47,458 bases of DNA from Hyphochytrium catenoides (taxonomy: Eukaryota; Sar; Hyphochytriomycetes; Hyphochytriales; Hyphochytriaceae), in contig FLMG01004506.1 of the NCBI GenBank assembly GCA_900088475.1, forward strand, positions 1-47,458, written 5' to 3'. Under the pieces are notes generated by a model. It was not told where the DNA came from and did not search any database. It saw nothing but the letters and a program-made list of their open reading frames with translations. The translations under genes were made by a program, and so were the position numbers. Shown here one piece after another: positions 12,033 to 25,352 of this stretch; positions within the stretch are counted from its first letter, which is position 1, and every line of letters starts with the position of its first letter.

Positions 12033-15000
12033 CTACGAATCCAACTCTGCTCTCTTCTCGGCCCTCTTAACTCCTGCTCCTTGCTGCTCTGCCTCTCCGG
12101 CCGTGAAAAGGACCTGACCGGAGGCTGGTACGGTAGGCTTGGCCGGGATAGCAGCCTCAAATTCGTGTCCATCGTGGAAAGAGTGATGGAATGAGGTTCT
12201 GGCTTCTTCCTCTTCAGCAAACCCACCCAGCTTATCTTCTTCCTCGCTGTAGTGTCTCGGAGACATTCGCTCCTCCTCGCCCACTTGGACGTTCTCTTCC
12301 TCGTTGACATAGTGCGTTACAGCTGTGTGCAAGAGAAGACTGTCGTCTAGCACTGGGGACATGATCTCGTCCGTCACGATGCTTTCCCCTGCCTCTGCAC
12401 CGGTCTCTGGCACTGCCCAAGCGGCGTGAACTGATTCCTCCTGTCTATCAGGCAGCGGCGCTTGAACCAAATCGCCTTCCAACGTCTTGTCTCTGGCGTG
12501 TGCTAAGAAGGGGAAACAGAAGGATTAGGTGCCTAAGTTTTCGCCCCGCCTACCTACAGCTCAGTTTGGCGAACCCTTAGCTGAACTTCCCTCCTGCTGC
12601 ACCTCAAACTTGTTTAGCAAGTACCGACTCACTCAAGACCTGTAGCCACTCTGTCTCGTGTTCCCTGAGCGCTACAATGCGGGTCTTAATCGCTTTTCCC
12701 CGTTCCTCTCCCCTGGTACCCCAGAGATCCCGCATCCTTCCTTGTTAATTAATCTTTCCCTTTCCAATCCTATTCGGGGTTGTAATCTCTGCAACACTGA
12801 TAAAGTCATTGGTTGGGCCTACCATGAACGTCCTCCAGCTCTCTTTCAGTCTGAGCTCCAAGCTCCACTGCGTCCATATCAGCCGTGACACCTTTCTCAG
12901 ATGGTCCTGCTCAGGAAAAAGAGAATCCCCTAAGCTTGTTCTGCGCGCTAGCCATGGTTCCACCTTCACTCTACTCCCATCCTTGGCATGCTCTCGCCTC
13001 CCCACTTACTCCAGTATCATGTGTGCGAAGTAGCCTTTTTCTATCTTCCAGGCATCGGCCACTAAGACTCACCTTCAGCCTGCTCTGGCGTCTCCATGGC
13101 GGTTTCCAGCACTCGGGTGACTTCCCCAAAGGTCTTGAAAGCCCCAAACTTTTCCTCTCCTGTTACAAGTTGGAGGAGGTGACAGAGAAAGGTTGACAGT
13201 GTCAGCAGAAGGATGGGTTACGGAAGACAAGAGCAGCACAAAGTCAACGCTTCCTAAGTAAAATAGCAGACATATGGATACGTAGTCAAGGACGGGCCAT
13301 AAGGGTGACCTCGAGCTATTTGCGAAAACTTGAGCGTGCTACCATGCTCAATAAGAAACAAAGAATCCAGGTAAGGCCGTCAGCGCTTACAGAGACGCCT
13401 TACCATGTCGGGGTGAAGAGATTGAAGGAGGATGTGGCGACGGAAACTTTCTCTCGGGAGCGGGGCCTTGCAAAGCCTCCACGAAAACGAGATACTGAGT
13501 TGGGAACACAAAGACAACAGCATTTTGCGCTTGCTTCTGTCCTGTGGCTTCAAGTAGACATCAGTGATGGATCCCGACGAAAGAGCGTAGAAGAGACTAT
13601 CAATGCAAGACACTTGAGAGTAACTTCCGTAAACAAAACAAAAAATGATATAGGATGCCGTGGCGCATAGGACCAAAAGAGGGGGTAGCGAGCAGGGTGA
13701 GAATTTAGCGTGAGAAGCCCAAAGGCCAAGACGTTACCTGAGGGGGCATTTTCCACCACAAAGCGGAATCTGTTTAGGTTGAACACGCCGGGACAAGGAA
13801 AGCAAGCCTGAAGAGAAATCTCTTCTACGCCTCCTGGCGCAAGCGAATGAACCTTCTTTCTCGTTGTTCCAGACCAATAGATCCGGGGAGCCGGCGTTTT
13901 CGTCTGTCCTTGCGGTGCATGAACACCCCGACTATCATACGGCTGCAGAGTCTCGAAGGAAAATGTGATGGGAGGTGAGGATGGGGCCGAGCCATTCCGT
14001 ACAAGCAGCTTAACGGGAATTTGACAGAGGGAGTGGTGAGAGTGGAAGTCGTGTTGTACGTGCGTGCTGTGCAGCACGTTGATAGTGAGCGGGCAGTAGC
14101 GGGTATTCAGCTGAGGGCGCACTGTGACGCCGCGGACAAAGTGTTGTCCCTGGACCGCTGTCGTCTGTCCAAGGGAGAGAAGAAAGATGATTATCGGAGT
14201 TTGCGTTAAGGATTACAGAGCCCCCAGTTGAATTGCAACCCTTCTCCCCATTATAGCCAGAGTGCCACCATCCAGCATGTCTGACTTTATCCGACTAACT
14301 TCTTTTCGGCGTGGGTCGGAGCCGTCGGTAATCCAAAGGAGGGTTTCATAACGCTGTGGTCATACCTTCATAGCTGTCCTTAACATGAGGGCATGGGCCT
14401 GTTCAGTCCCCACATCAGCACTCCAGGATATTGCTAAATGAAGTTCCGAGTTGTTCATCGTCAACGCCTTAACGGGATCAAGTATGTTAGTACGTCGATG
14501 AAGAGAAAGGGGGAAGCTAAGAAGGACACCAAATGTAGTGACTGGTGAAGGTTCTGAGATCGAAAAAGCCAGGTAAGAGCATAATTACTACCTTGACGTC
14601 CGTTGGACAAGGGGTTAAATCAGGTGAATAGGCGAAACCTTTCAGCTTATTCTCTCTCCTGACCGAGGAGATGCTCTTGGGCATACTGTTGGCTTGTGAC
14701 CGCCGTTCTTCCTTTTTCCTTTGCTTCAGTAACAAAAGGGATATGTCAGCTTTAGCATACCAGCCTCTCTAACTCCAAAGCTTCTTCGTCACTTCGCTTT
14801 TCCATTCTGTCGTCTTGCCTCCTCCGCCACTGCCTGACACCTAAAAGCACCCAGCATCTTCTTCCCTCTTCCACTCATAACCCCCTTCTCCATCCTGTGC
14901 TATCAGTCCAACAGGTTGAAACAAGGTGATTTGTCACCTTACCTTATAGGACTGCATCATGGACGCAGCCTGCTCCAGGCACAAAAAGTTCAGCATGGGA

Positions 15001-18000
15001 GAAGGACAAGACTCTGAAGTGGCTACGGCATATCTAAGATTGTCGTTGGAAGCAGAGGATATCGAGTTCTCCTTTTCCTTCCTCTCATTGGCAATGGAGA
15101 TAAAAGAGTAACGCAGTCCTTCCTCTGGATTTTGTTCGGGCAAAGCATGCAACCGGAAGTAGAGTGTACAGCTTTCCCTCCAGTGTAGTACCACCTCTCC
15201 TCCGGGTCCTTTCTCCTTTTTTTTGCTTGACTGGGCAAAGGGTCCATCCGCGATGACCTCCATTGCCTTCCTGTTCCTCTCGGCAACATCGTATTCACCA
15301 ATCTGCCAGTTTTTGCTTACTGATGTGATCTGGAGAGAAAATACAGAGAGAGAAGTCAAACAGACGGTCCTTGTCAACTGAGTTGCACAAAAGAAATGCT
15401 GAGGACTTCCTGACAGGCAACGTTTAGTCAGGAAAAGCTAAGTAGAGAAAGTGGAAGAAATAAGGGGATGTCAATATGAGTACGGAAGCGAAGTCAAAAG
15501 CTGACCTGATGGATTCTGATTGGCTTGTCATTGACCTTGCCGTCCCCTCTGCAGTTTGTAAGAGAAACCCCAAGGACATAGTCTCCGCAAGTATCGTAGC
15601 TAGGACGAACAAACGCTGAAACATTGATAGAAGACCGAACCACGACCTGTCACGAGAAGAAGAAGAGAATGACTCTTAAACAATGAGCGAATAGAAGCGA
15701 TAAGACTAAGCATGTTCTAGGGAGGATAGGCATTACATTAATGGAGCCCATAACACCACGACAGATATTATCCTAACTATCGCGAAGGAAAGTAGTCATG
15801 AGAACAAGCTCTACCTGGAAAGAGAACCGAAGAAGTCGGCCCTCCTCCTTCCCGTCAAGGCCACTAACAGCAGTCGCGGTCCCAGAGTTCTCACCCACAG
15901 CCTTATAGCGGAACAGCATCCTTAAGACTTGCTTGTCATTACCGACGCCACGGATCCACAAAGGCAATGTGACCTCTTCTGAGGGCTCTAATTCTAGTGC
16001 CCCCAGGTCGATCAGCGTGCCGCTCGGCCCAAGGGTTGGGGCAATCTCATTGTTGCTCACAGAGAGCAAGGACGTCAAGGAAGTCTGTTCACCCTATAGA
16101 ACCGGTGTCAGGTGGTAGAGTTATACATTGAGAGTTGGTGGGTATGGAAGAGATCGAGCTAGGACGTCATCGTTTTCATGAAGCTCTGGGGCCTGAGAAT
16201 GTCTCTTTACCATGGGTCGTCGTCCTATACAGAGGATGGGCGAATCACACTTGACTCTGAGGCCTCCGAGCTTAGCGGCACCGCTATTACGAAGCTGTAG
16301 GTGTAAAGTCCTTATTTCACCAGCAATCAGAGTCTCTGGAGATTCCTTTAGCTAGGTCACGGCGCAGAGAGGTGCCAGCCGGAGAACGGCGGTGAGGCAG
16401 GGGGAGAACGATGAGCCAAGTTTGTCCACAATGGGCAAATGGGAAACAGATAGTGAGCGGATAGGGGGAACTATTGGGAGGGGCGCCCAGAAAGTAAGAT
16501 AGATAAGTAGCGGTATAGCTTGCCTTGGGACGTTTAAATGCTCAGAGAAGATAGGATGAACTTTTGTAAAACGACACTAACCTTAACTCCCAGCAACGGC
16601 ATCGGTTCACTGATGCTGAACCAAAGAGTAGTGTTGGGAGCTCTGGCACCAGTAGCACGATGCTCGCGAGTATCGTGCAGCAATGGACCACGTAGCTGAA
16701 ACTCCCTTGAGCCCCAAACCTCTCCAAAGAGGAGCCAACGCAGCCCAACGATGCGCAGATTGCCGACTGCTCGGGGAATAAGCTTGAAGCGAACCTACAA
16801 TGTGTGAGGAAGCTAAGTAAGCACCTCACGAGGCAGGTATTATATATAGGGGGATGATGTAAACGAGGGCTACTTTCACTCTTTTGAAGGCAAAGTGGCT
16901 AAAAGGTGCCCAGTGGCCACAGCTGACCGAAAGGATAGATCTGCACAGATTACGGATGGCACGCGGTAGGAATGGAGATAAGGGAGCCATAATAGTTACG
17001 TACCACTGCCTTTTCCGCCGCAGGGATGGATATTGCAACTTTTTCCACAGTTAACTTCTCCGCATCGGCCGGAATAAATGCACTAGGCTCGTTCTATATA
17101 TAGGCAACACGGGAGTGGTTGAATGTACAGTTTATGAGATTGGAGACTAGGAGAGCACTTTGTCTTTCAGAATGCTTACCGGAGAACTATAGATTCCGAG
17201 CAGCTCTGCTTCAGTGATATCCACCGGCACGGAGAGAGGGTTCTTCAGCTCAACATCCACTGCAATCTCTTCCCCCACGACTCGCTGTTTGGGTGCTCCT
17301 AGTACCCTCTTTCGGCCAAGCCGGCCCCTAGGTAAGCGTAAGAAAGGATGCTAGAAATATATGTCTAGTTGATTGAACCCTGGCAAATCTCTTACTCAGC
17401 CCTCGCGGACCCTCTCGCTATGCTCATAGCTAACAAATGTTTGGTCTTGGGTGTACAACAGGCGCCATCTTGCCATGGCTCTCATTGACCTTTGTAAGAT
17501 GTTCCCTTCCGACACCTTTTTGCTTGGCACTGGGCAGCGACTTTAGCTCTATACCCACCTGAATCTGGCTTCGGCGGGCGGATCGAACCAGTTGGACAGA
17601 CCTTGTGAAGCCTTATCATGAATGAGCTCATCATCTGTCATGCTGTTTTCAAGTGAGTTCCACTCCTTATCCTCAGGCACCTCCGCTTTCTGAGCGTCGG
17701 AAACCAAAACAGGGTGGTCTCCCAGAGCATTCTCAAAAACATATACTGATGTCATCGTTAAGCACCACAAGGAAGCCGTACATAGCGGAAGGAAAAGTAG
17801 CAGAGGCATAGTCGTTAGTCACGTCAAGGTTGAGGACAGTCGCGAGCCTAGATGCACAGCAATGATGCTAAACATATGTGATGGAGTACTAGATCTGTAG
17901 CAGTGATCAATGGAACAGGGCAGAACCATAAAGGACATAGGGGAAGTTTGCACACACACGGCAAGAGTGTAGAATCTTAGGAAAGGCAAACAACAGCACA

Positions 18001-21000
18001 GAAGCAACAGGGTAGAGTATCACGAAGTAGCTACAATGAGGTAGAGAGGCGTTAAAGACATGCGGACAACGCAAAAGAGCGATGATAATAGGGACAATGG
18101 ACCTTTAACTGAGTGATCTTCCACCAAAGGGAGACAGAGATTTGGGATGTTAATAGGTCCAGTTGTCTCTGTGTTCATCTGCTGCGTCGTTCGCACCACA
18201 TAGAGAAATTCTCTGAGAAAGGTCGCTTGCTGCTGCTGAGGCTGTCTTCCGGAAGCAATAAGCTTTAGAAAAAACCTGGAGATGCCAATAACAAAGGACG
18301 CTTAGCTCCTGGAGGATTGTCTCGCTCCTTGCCCTCCCACCCCGATCCTTCGAGAATCTAGAGCAAGACGCCGCTGGCTAAAGAACGAGTGGTCAGTCAT
18401 CACTCCCTCTACGGCATGGATTTCCCTTCCTAATCATATCGCATCTCTACTTTAGCTACCACGCTTCCACCAATACCTAATGGCTGCTTGAGGGTTACCC
18501 AGCGAAAAGAGCTGTCTTGCAAGCGTAAAGTTAATGTGGTCGTCAATGTTAACCCATTTTTGCCCTTCGTATACGCCTGACAAAGCAGCAAACAGGGGTG
18601 GAGTTCTTAGAGCAGATACAAGTATCTCTATAGGGAGGTACATGTCCGTATGAACAGTACTCCTTTGTGGAGTCTCACCCAGAAATACCTCAGACGCGAC
18701 GCCAGAATGGAAAGGAATGGCAAGAGGTGAATTCCCGCATAGGAGAGTTAGACAAGAAGGCTTACCAACGGAAGCAGCATAACAGCGGACCGCATGCTTG
18801 TCCTGATTACAGGTGTGGTAGGTATGTCCTGCCATCACCAAATGAAAAGCATATTTTCGAAAGAGGGAAGGCTGGTTTTGAAGATCACAGATCGCAGCTC
18901 TCTCCAAGAGCAAGGCGGCAGGAAGCGCCTGCTCTGATGTAGAGGCCCTCAGTAGTATGATTGACGCATCGTTCATGAAGCCTGCATAAGGGGCAGATTC
19001 ACTCATCGCCCTGAATATCTCTGAGGCAACCACAGCATTGCGTGTGGCTAATCTGGCAAGGGGCTTCGACTGCAGCACACCGCGGCTATAGGCGCTAAGG
19101 GAGATTTCTAATAAGCCAGAACGAGAGCTCTGTTCAGTATTAGGCACCAGTTTGGCAGGCCAAGATACGGCAGCCCATGCTTATTTACACAACGGCATCA
19201 CCGTTGGTCAAACGCGACGTTTGCCTCTGACAGAACCGACGAGGCAAGTCAAGACGAAGGGAAGACGCTCACCCTTGAGAGGGCACATGAGACGAAAGGG
19301 AGAACACAGAAAGGAATAGAGGCTAAGAACATAATAGGAAGTCCGAAAGAAAATTTTCACAGCCTACCAAGTGTGGCGGCAATATCTCGCTTGCTGCCGT
19401 TGCCCATGAACATACAGAGAGCGATCATCTCGTTGACATGGGCGAAGTGTAACTGCGCCTTATCTGATTTGAAGTCCTCTCGCACCAGGCGATACATAGC
19501 CTGCGCAAAATCGTAGTCTCGTAGGATGAATGCCGTATCGGCAAGAAGCCTAATCTGAGACTCAATAGAATCAAAACGATAGAGGACAGAGCTCGCTCCA
19601 AATGTTGAGGTCGACTCCTTTGGTTTCCTCCACCATGACTAGGAACAATGGAGGGAAAAATGTCATGACAAGAGTGAGAAGGACTCATAGAAAAAGAGTA
19701 ATAGTGAAATGAAGTAAGGGTGGCCTTTTAACAAGGAGAAAGGGCTAAATGATGATAGGATAGCCCACATCCATCGACTGGCCTTTCAGCTATGGGATAT
19801 TTGAGGACGGGGAGAGAGGATAGCTCAGGTGCATCCGACCGCTAACCTTTAGTTGATTCTTTAGCCCCTTCCTGACTGCAGATACAGTGGCATTAAGGTT
19901 ATGGAGCCGTGACTCCAGCGCGGGTAGCACGCCTCTCAAAGCCAAGTCCCACACGAAGTTCCTCAGCTCTTCTAGATCTCTGTGGTCCAGCAGACATCCC
20001 GGGCGGTCGGTGACAGGTGGGTTTCTGGATCTCATAGCCTCCGGAAAATAAGGCTTTCGGACGTATGGATGGGACGACCAAAGGTCATATTGTTGGGTGT
20101 CTGCCCGATCTGGAGGTAGGGAATTGATCCTCAACACCTTGCAAGCCGAAGCGGAGAACTGTCCCCTCATCTATAATACACCAACAGTAAGAATATATCC
20201 TTTGGAGGATTGCACCACAGTCTAGTTACCTGGGCGAGGATGTTTAATGGGTCTATGTTGCCAAACTCTGTCACATCATGAACGATGACATAGAACTTGG
20301 GAATGTTTGGGTCGTACTGTCCCTGAAGTGGTGAAAGAGGAGATGTAAGCACGGTTGTACTTAACAGATGGCCAAAGGGGCTTCGGGCTGCTAAGAGGAT
20401 GGCGACTAGAGGAAGAGGATGTGCTGCTGCATATAAGAAAGGCAGAGAGTGTATCCCAGTTTTCTTATGTGTTCAATGCGAGGGGCGGGGCCTACCTGTT
20501 GAAATACCTTCGGCAGGTAAAATTCATGGCTCAGCTCGTGCGCCAGCTCTACACAGTTAGTCTCTGAGGACGCAATGGCACAAATCATCGCTGCCGGGCA
20601 GTGGAACATATCTTGCTCCTAAAGACAAGTTCAGGCCACGAAAATCATCAAGCTGTAGGACTACAGGTACTATCCAGCCCCATACCTGGCATCGAAAAGC
20701 TTCGACAACTTCATTTCGAAAAGCAGTGAACCATGGCGTGGGGTCCGGACCCAAGGATTGGGCGAAACGCTCTGCGTCCAGCGCATCGCGCATTTGTGGG
20801 TGGTCCAGCAGATTGTCGTCTGGCGGATAGCGTGCCACGGCATCGGTAATAAACTACGCGCAGGGTATAATGGTAAGAAGGAGGAAAAGTTTACTGCTCC
20901 CAAACAGGGCAAGGACCTTGTCAATCGTTTCCAAAGGAACTGGAGCAAGTTCAGTTGCTGGAAGGAAGCGAATCCTGACATCCGTGAGGTTATAATGGTG

Positions 21001-21260
21001 GGTGACGGTTCTGACTGGAGCATTGGCCCCTTCTACAAAAGAAAATGCACTGGAAGTGGTGGCCATGAGTTAGGGCTATGGCCCCACCTTGCATCTGACG
21101 GCAGCTCAAAGGCTCATGTTGTCAAAGCCGTAGACTCTCACCTGATGAGCTCCGTGAATGTGAGCCCATTCTTCTGACAGATGCGCTCGACCTCCGCTGA
21201 TGCTGAGGTGATAACTAGGGGCACAAAAGTCTCCTCCACCCAGTCCCTGAACTGAACCAT
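12033..21260 (-). CDS. TRAPPC8: TRAPPC8 (TRS85 homologue) with an acidic C-terminal extension
   Basis: About 25 exons read leftward from the ATG at 21260, giving roughly 1,650 residues (human 1,435). The N-terminus (DWVEETFVPLVITSASAEVERI, then FTELISAFSF) matches the family start. Further landmarks are DPTPWFTAFRNEVVEAF (20.7 kb), IPKFYVIVHDVTEF (20.3 kb), DHRDLEELRNFVWDLALRG (19.95 kb), LLLERAAICDLQNQ followed by FRKYAFHLVMAGHTY (18.8 kb), DDHINFTLARQ (18.55 kb), TFLREFLYV (18.2 kb), EMPLL-type beta-rich repeats (16-17 kb), LPLWIRGVG (15.95 kb) and EEISLQACFPCPGVFNL (13.8 kb). TRAPPC8 is the specific subunit of TRAPPIII, which activates Rab1/Ypt1 in early secretion and autophagy. The last four exons (13541-13404, 13159-13073, 12906-12823 and 12502-12033) all join in phase 1 without stops and add about 230 residues of acidic, low-complexity sequence beyond the usual end. 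If the donor near 13738 is instead paired with an acceptor near 13620, the protein ends at 13550. The core call is very firm; the tail is an inference. Confidence 0.93.
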
Positions 21261-22282
21261 TCTATCCTATCCGGAGGTTAGGCTACTTGTGTTTGATTGT
21301 GGGACCTTCCGAGGCGGCAGCCTGAGCGACTGCGGTTGTGTACTAAGACCACGCCATGCTTTCACCCTGTGGGAGAAGCAGAACAAGCCCAGGATAGAAG
21401 CATGCTGAAGACCGCTATTGAACCCACAACGAACCAGAGGAACAGCAATGTCGGGGTCTATGTGCTTCCACCTGCCACCATTACAATGAAGTTTAATGGC
21501 TCCAACAAGGCAGGAAATGCCCCCAATGATGACTGCACTTGGCAAGTAGGTTATCCTACGAGTAGAAAGAAGAAGGTAGGCTCAACCGATGAGGAGCCGA
21601 TGACAGAGCCGACGAGGATGCGAGTTGAGCTCACTAACAAGCTGGCGAGAGGCGACATCAAGGCTGAAGATCAATGCAAACGATGTCTTCTCAACGTTGA
21701 GTTATCAAAATGTACCCATTAGTAGTTATCTAGGTTGAACGCTACATATCACATAGGTGCGTTAAACGAGAAAGAGTTGCGCAAGAATGTGAAACAGAGT
21801 CATTTAGTTTTACGAGGAATGCAAGTATATCAGTATGGTAGATATATGAACAAAAGACACAGGAGATATGGGGGGTGTGGGTAGGAAAGATCGTCTGTCG
21901 AAGCTGAAGCTGTTATTATTGGCAAGAAAAAACGACTCGAAAGCTCCATCAACTGTCTGCCTTCAGTCTGTCATCGCATTATTCTCAGACATTATTCATA
22001 TAGAGCTCGATCCAGACGAAGACGCTGGGCTATCAACGTAGCTTAAGGCGAAAGCCCATCCGTAGGTATCCAGAAGGAAGCTCAACCTTGGCACTTGTCC
22101 TGGAAGAGTATCAACACATTGCATTTATCCGCACTTATTCTTGTCAGACCTGTCAAGTTTATCTATATCTTCAGCTCCAGAGCCAATAAGCTCCAAGACG
22201 CTTTATACTCTAACCTCTCGGAGGAGCAGACTCACGAATCTATCGGCGGACTTCGACAATCACCAAGTCACGAAGGATAAAA
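21261..22282. other. Divergent intergenic region between TRAPPC8 and the PNRC-like gene
   Basis: This holds the 5' regions of two divergent genes. A 141-codon open frame on the plus strand (21297-21722) and an 92-codon frame on the minus strand overlap here. The plus frame lacks an ATG at its beginning, has no family resemblance, and would overlap the TRAPPC8 promoter, so I do not call it. I see no RNA gene or repeat. Confidence 0.45.
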
Positions 22283-23889
22283 ATGCAAGTGCTTTTAGAC
22301 CATAATTATCGGTGGCTCAGTCTTAGCGCGGTAGATACTAACCCTGGTCCGGCAACGTAGGCTGCTACATATTCCAAAGAGAAAAGAAGCAGATAATGAG
22401 GCCCCAGCCCTAGATGAGCAGTTTTTGGATCAGATTCTCAGTGGTGCCTCAAGCGTTACTAGGCCATCAAGAAGTAAAGCAGGAACCGTAGCGAAAAGCA
22501 AGGCAGGTCCTTCAGCACAGCCCAAGGGTAAAGCACCTGCTCCTCGTAAAGCAAAACCAGACAGGGGTGTCCTTGGAGACGGCCCCAAAGCAGCTCCTTT
22601 AAGAGCTGCTGCCACCTCGGTTGCTATTCCAGTGCAGTCTACGCTGACATCTGCTGGCGTCACTGCTCGACCACCAAATAATTCCAAAGACCGCAGCGAC
22701 CTAGTCGGAAGACCACTTGTCCCTTTTTTCGATGACGCCCAGAGGGTGAATGAAGCTCACATAGTGCCAAAGTCAAGGTTAGAGAATATCGCACTTTCCA
22801 GGGTCAGCCGATACAACTGACATGAAATTCCCCTCTTCATAGTGAGAGGGAAGAGGTTAGGGTTGATGCCCGGGTGTGGAACTCAGAAGGCTACTTCGAA
22901 TATCCGGATGAGAAAGCCCCAATGACAGAGGAGGAAGCTAACGGTAAAGGCGCAACCCAAGGAACCCGGAAGAGCAGCAAAAAGGGAGCTAAGCCAGCGG
23001 CAGGAAACCCCAACCAAGGTGACAGGAGCTCTCGTAAGAAGAAAAATCCCTCCTATGAGTTGCCTGAGCAACAGAATACTTCATTGTTGAGCCTGCCACC
23101 TGCCACAGATGGAGTGGCAGCTGGCGCGGCATTGCTTGCGCTGATCCAAGGAGGCTCAAAGGCGTCGCAAGCGGAGGTAGGTTCTGTTATCCGTAGGGAC
23201 TATCTTTTGAAGAAGCCAATGCACTCTTTGGTCTCAAGCAGGGTGAACCTAGCACTGATGCCGGCACCCAGTCAACGTGCAATGGTGGCACAGAGTTTAA
23301 AACCCCAAAAAAGAGCTCAAGAGGAAAGAAGCGCCAGTCAAATAAGGGAGATGCAGTCACTCCCAATGCAGCCGTACAATCCACACCTGCGCCTAGCAAG
23401 CCCCCTCCGCGTGCACCTCCTTCCTCATCAAAGAAGAGTAGACCACCCAAAGTTGCTCCTACCACACCTGCCATAGCTACGGTGCAAACCAAGTGGGCCT
23501 GGTCATCCTTTCAGTCGAGTCCCGATCCCAAGACTCTTCCACTTCCAGTGTTCGGGCCAGAGTCTCCTGCAATGTCAGAGGCTAATGAGATGGGGGAATT
23601 TGAGGAGTCTGTAGAAGCTATCATTGGGTCCAGTGGTCTCCATGCAAGGGTACCAGCAGACAGCGCACCAACAACGGCTCCCAAACAGAAAACTCCGCTC
23701 CTTTCACCGGCGCTACTTGCATCCAGTAACATGGACAGGCTTAACCTGCTTGCACCGTCACTCGAGCCGACTACTTCCCTTGCTACTGCTCCAAGCGATC
23801 CTCCGAGTGGCTCTAACCTTACGTCGGCTCCCTCTTTGGAGGAAAAGATGAGTCTTGACCTTAAACGAATGCTGAATCTTGGGACTTGA
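22283..23889 (+). CDS. PNRC/EDC1-like protein, candidate mRNA-decapping enhancer
   Basis: Four exons in phase: 22283-22311, 22361-22777, 22843-23176 and 23242-23889, giving 475 residues. The first intron is only 49 nt with a textbook TACTAAC branch point. Most of the protein is Pro/Ser/Lys/Ala-rich and looks disordered. The recognisable element is WAWSSFQSSPDPKTLPLPVF (coded about 23492-23551), which fits the PNRC/Edc1 pattern of an aromatic-Ala-x-(S/A)-x-F-x-x-SP-x-P-x-x-LP-x-P-x-F that binds decapping complexes. The very C-terminus, SLDLKRMLNLGT, matches the short helical LK-x-(L/M)L end seen in this family. In animals, fungi and plants such proteins bridge Dcp1 and decay factors to stimulate Dcp2. 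Function is inferred from this motif pair alone; the rest of the protein is not recognised. Confidence 0.6.
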
Positions 23890-25310
23890 TGGCTGTGCGC
23901 ATTCTTTCATGTCGCCTAAAGTTTGGGAGCGCTCAAAGATCATAACAATTCCAACTCATGGCCAAGAAACTCAAGCTTGTCCCATTGGTTTAGTCACCTT
24001 AGCAACAGAGGATGGTCCTCCGTTATGGTGATAAGCTTAGCGTTTGTCCAGGAAGTTATAAGGAGGATGAGTGATGGGCGTTGGACAGCCCCAGCCGCCT
24101 GCTTTGATCATTCATCATTACTGTTTAGGACTTGCCTCTTTCTTCTAAACTTTACTCCGTCCCATGGAGCATGGAGTTGTGCCCGCTGGCAACCACGTTT
24201 TTTCTCCATAAGACGTGCTCAGATATCCTGGTTCACTCTTTAATGGCAATGATCGATCGTTAGGCGGGTCTATGAACAGTAATCAGTCCTTGGGTCACGC
24301 ATCCATGCCTCCTATATTTAAGGACTTAGGCTACTAAGGAGGCTTATAAGGCACGTGAATGTGGAAGGACGTTTTCCCCAATAGGTGTATGCTTGATGCT
24401 GAGCGCTGTGGCTGCGGATGACAGCCTTGCGAAGTCTCCTATAAAAAATCCCTTAACGCTAACAATAGGCCTGTGCCGAGTAGTCTAGCACAGCACATTG
24501 CCACAACCGGAAGCGGGGGGATCCCCGCCATTTACCGAAAACCGAGAGGCTTCCTAATCATCTGTCAGTTGAATAAAATAGCATCAACTAGAGCGGTATG
24601 GCCATAGCTTTCCAGCTCCAGCGACGAGGTTTGAGAAGACGAGGAAAAAACCCTTCAATTCTCTTTTATGACGGGAGAATCGTATTTGTGTGTCTGAGAG
24701 AGCTTTGCCCGCATATCTGATTTGCGGGCTCCCTGCCCATAACCTCTCTCAGACAAGTTCTTTTGGAACGAGTGCCCCTTCAAGAGCTGAGGGCCATACT
24801 TACATGCTACTTAGCACTTTTTTACCCCGTACCCGGTCCCGTCGTTGTCGATCTTGCAACCCGCGGAGTTTCCCTTCCTGCCCCTTGGTCGCCTTCCTTC
24901 TAAGTACGGCTGCTCTCCCTCACTCATCAAACAACCTTCGCCCTCAACGCTGGCGGCGCGGTTGATCCTCCTTTCCTCCTCCACCTTCGTCTCCGGCTCT
25001 GTGAGAGCTTGACAACTTGACAACCTCGGGCTGTAACGACCAGTAACGGCCCTCTGAGGATGGATCCTCACACAACTTTCTTAGATCAGTAGACCCACAA
25101 TAATACGCTTCCCCGGCTGGCTTGTTGGTATGGGCATAAGTATTATTACGAAGAACTGGTCCAAAGGTGGAGGAGAGTACATCTCTTTGGGCTTCTCGCC
25201 CGGTCTCCTCCCTCTGTCATCAAACAACTTCCTTTCTGTCTCTCTCTCTCTCTCTCTCTCTCNNNNNNNNNNNNNNNNNNNNNNNNNNNNNNNNNNNNCT
25301 TGTTCTTATA

Positions 25311-25352
<42 letters not shown>

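Noticed and set aside
13550-14122. TRAPPC8 ending at 13550 by reading through or splicing to an acceptor near 13620
   Set aside because: This alternative gives a plausible hydrophobic ending (CLALIVSSTLF), but the acceptor at 13542 gives QNAVVFVFP, closer to the family end, and links four further exons in consistent phase. Kept as the main rival model.
21297-21722. A 141-codon plus-strand open frame upstream of TRAPPC8
   Set aside because: It begins without ATG, has no recognisable domain, overlaps the TRAPPC8 promoter and has an equally open frame on the opposite strand.
23177-23199. A 20-nt micro-intron in the PNRC-like gene
   Set aside because: The frame shift between exons can also be explained by a normal 65-nt intron ending at the CAG before 23242, which matches the other introns in size.
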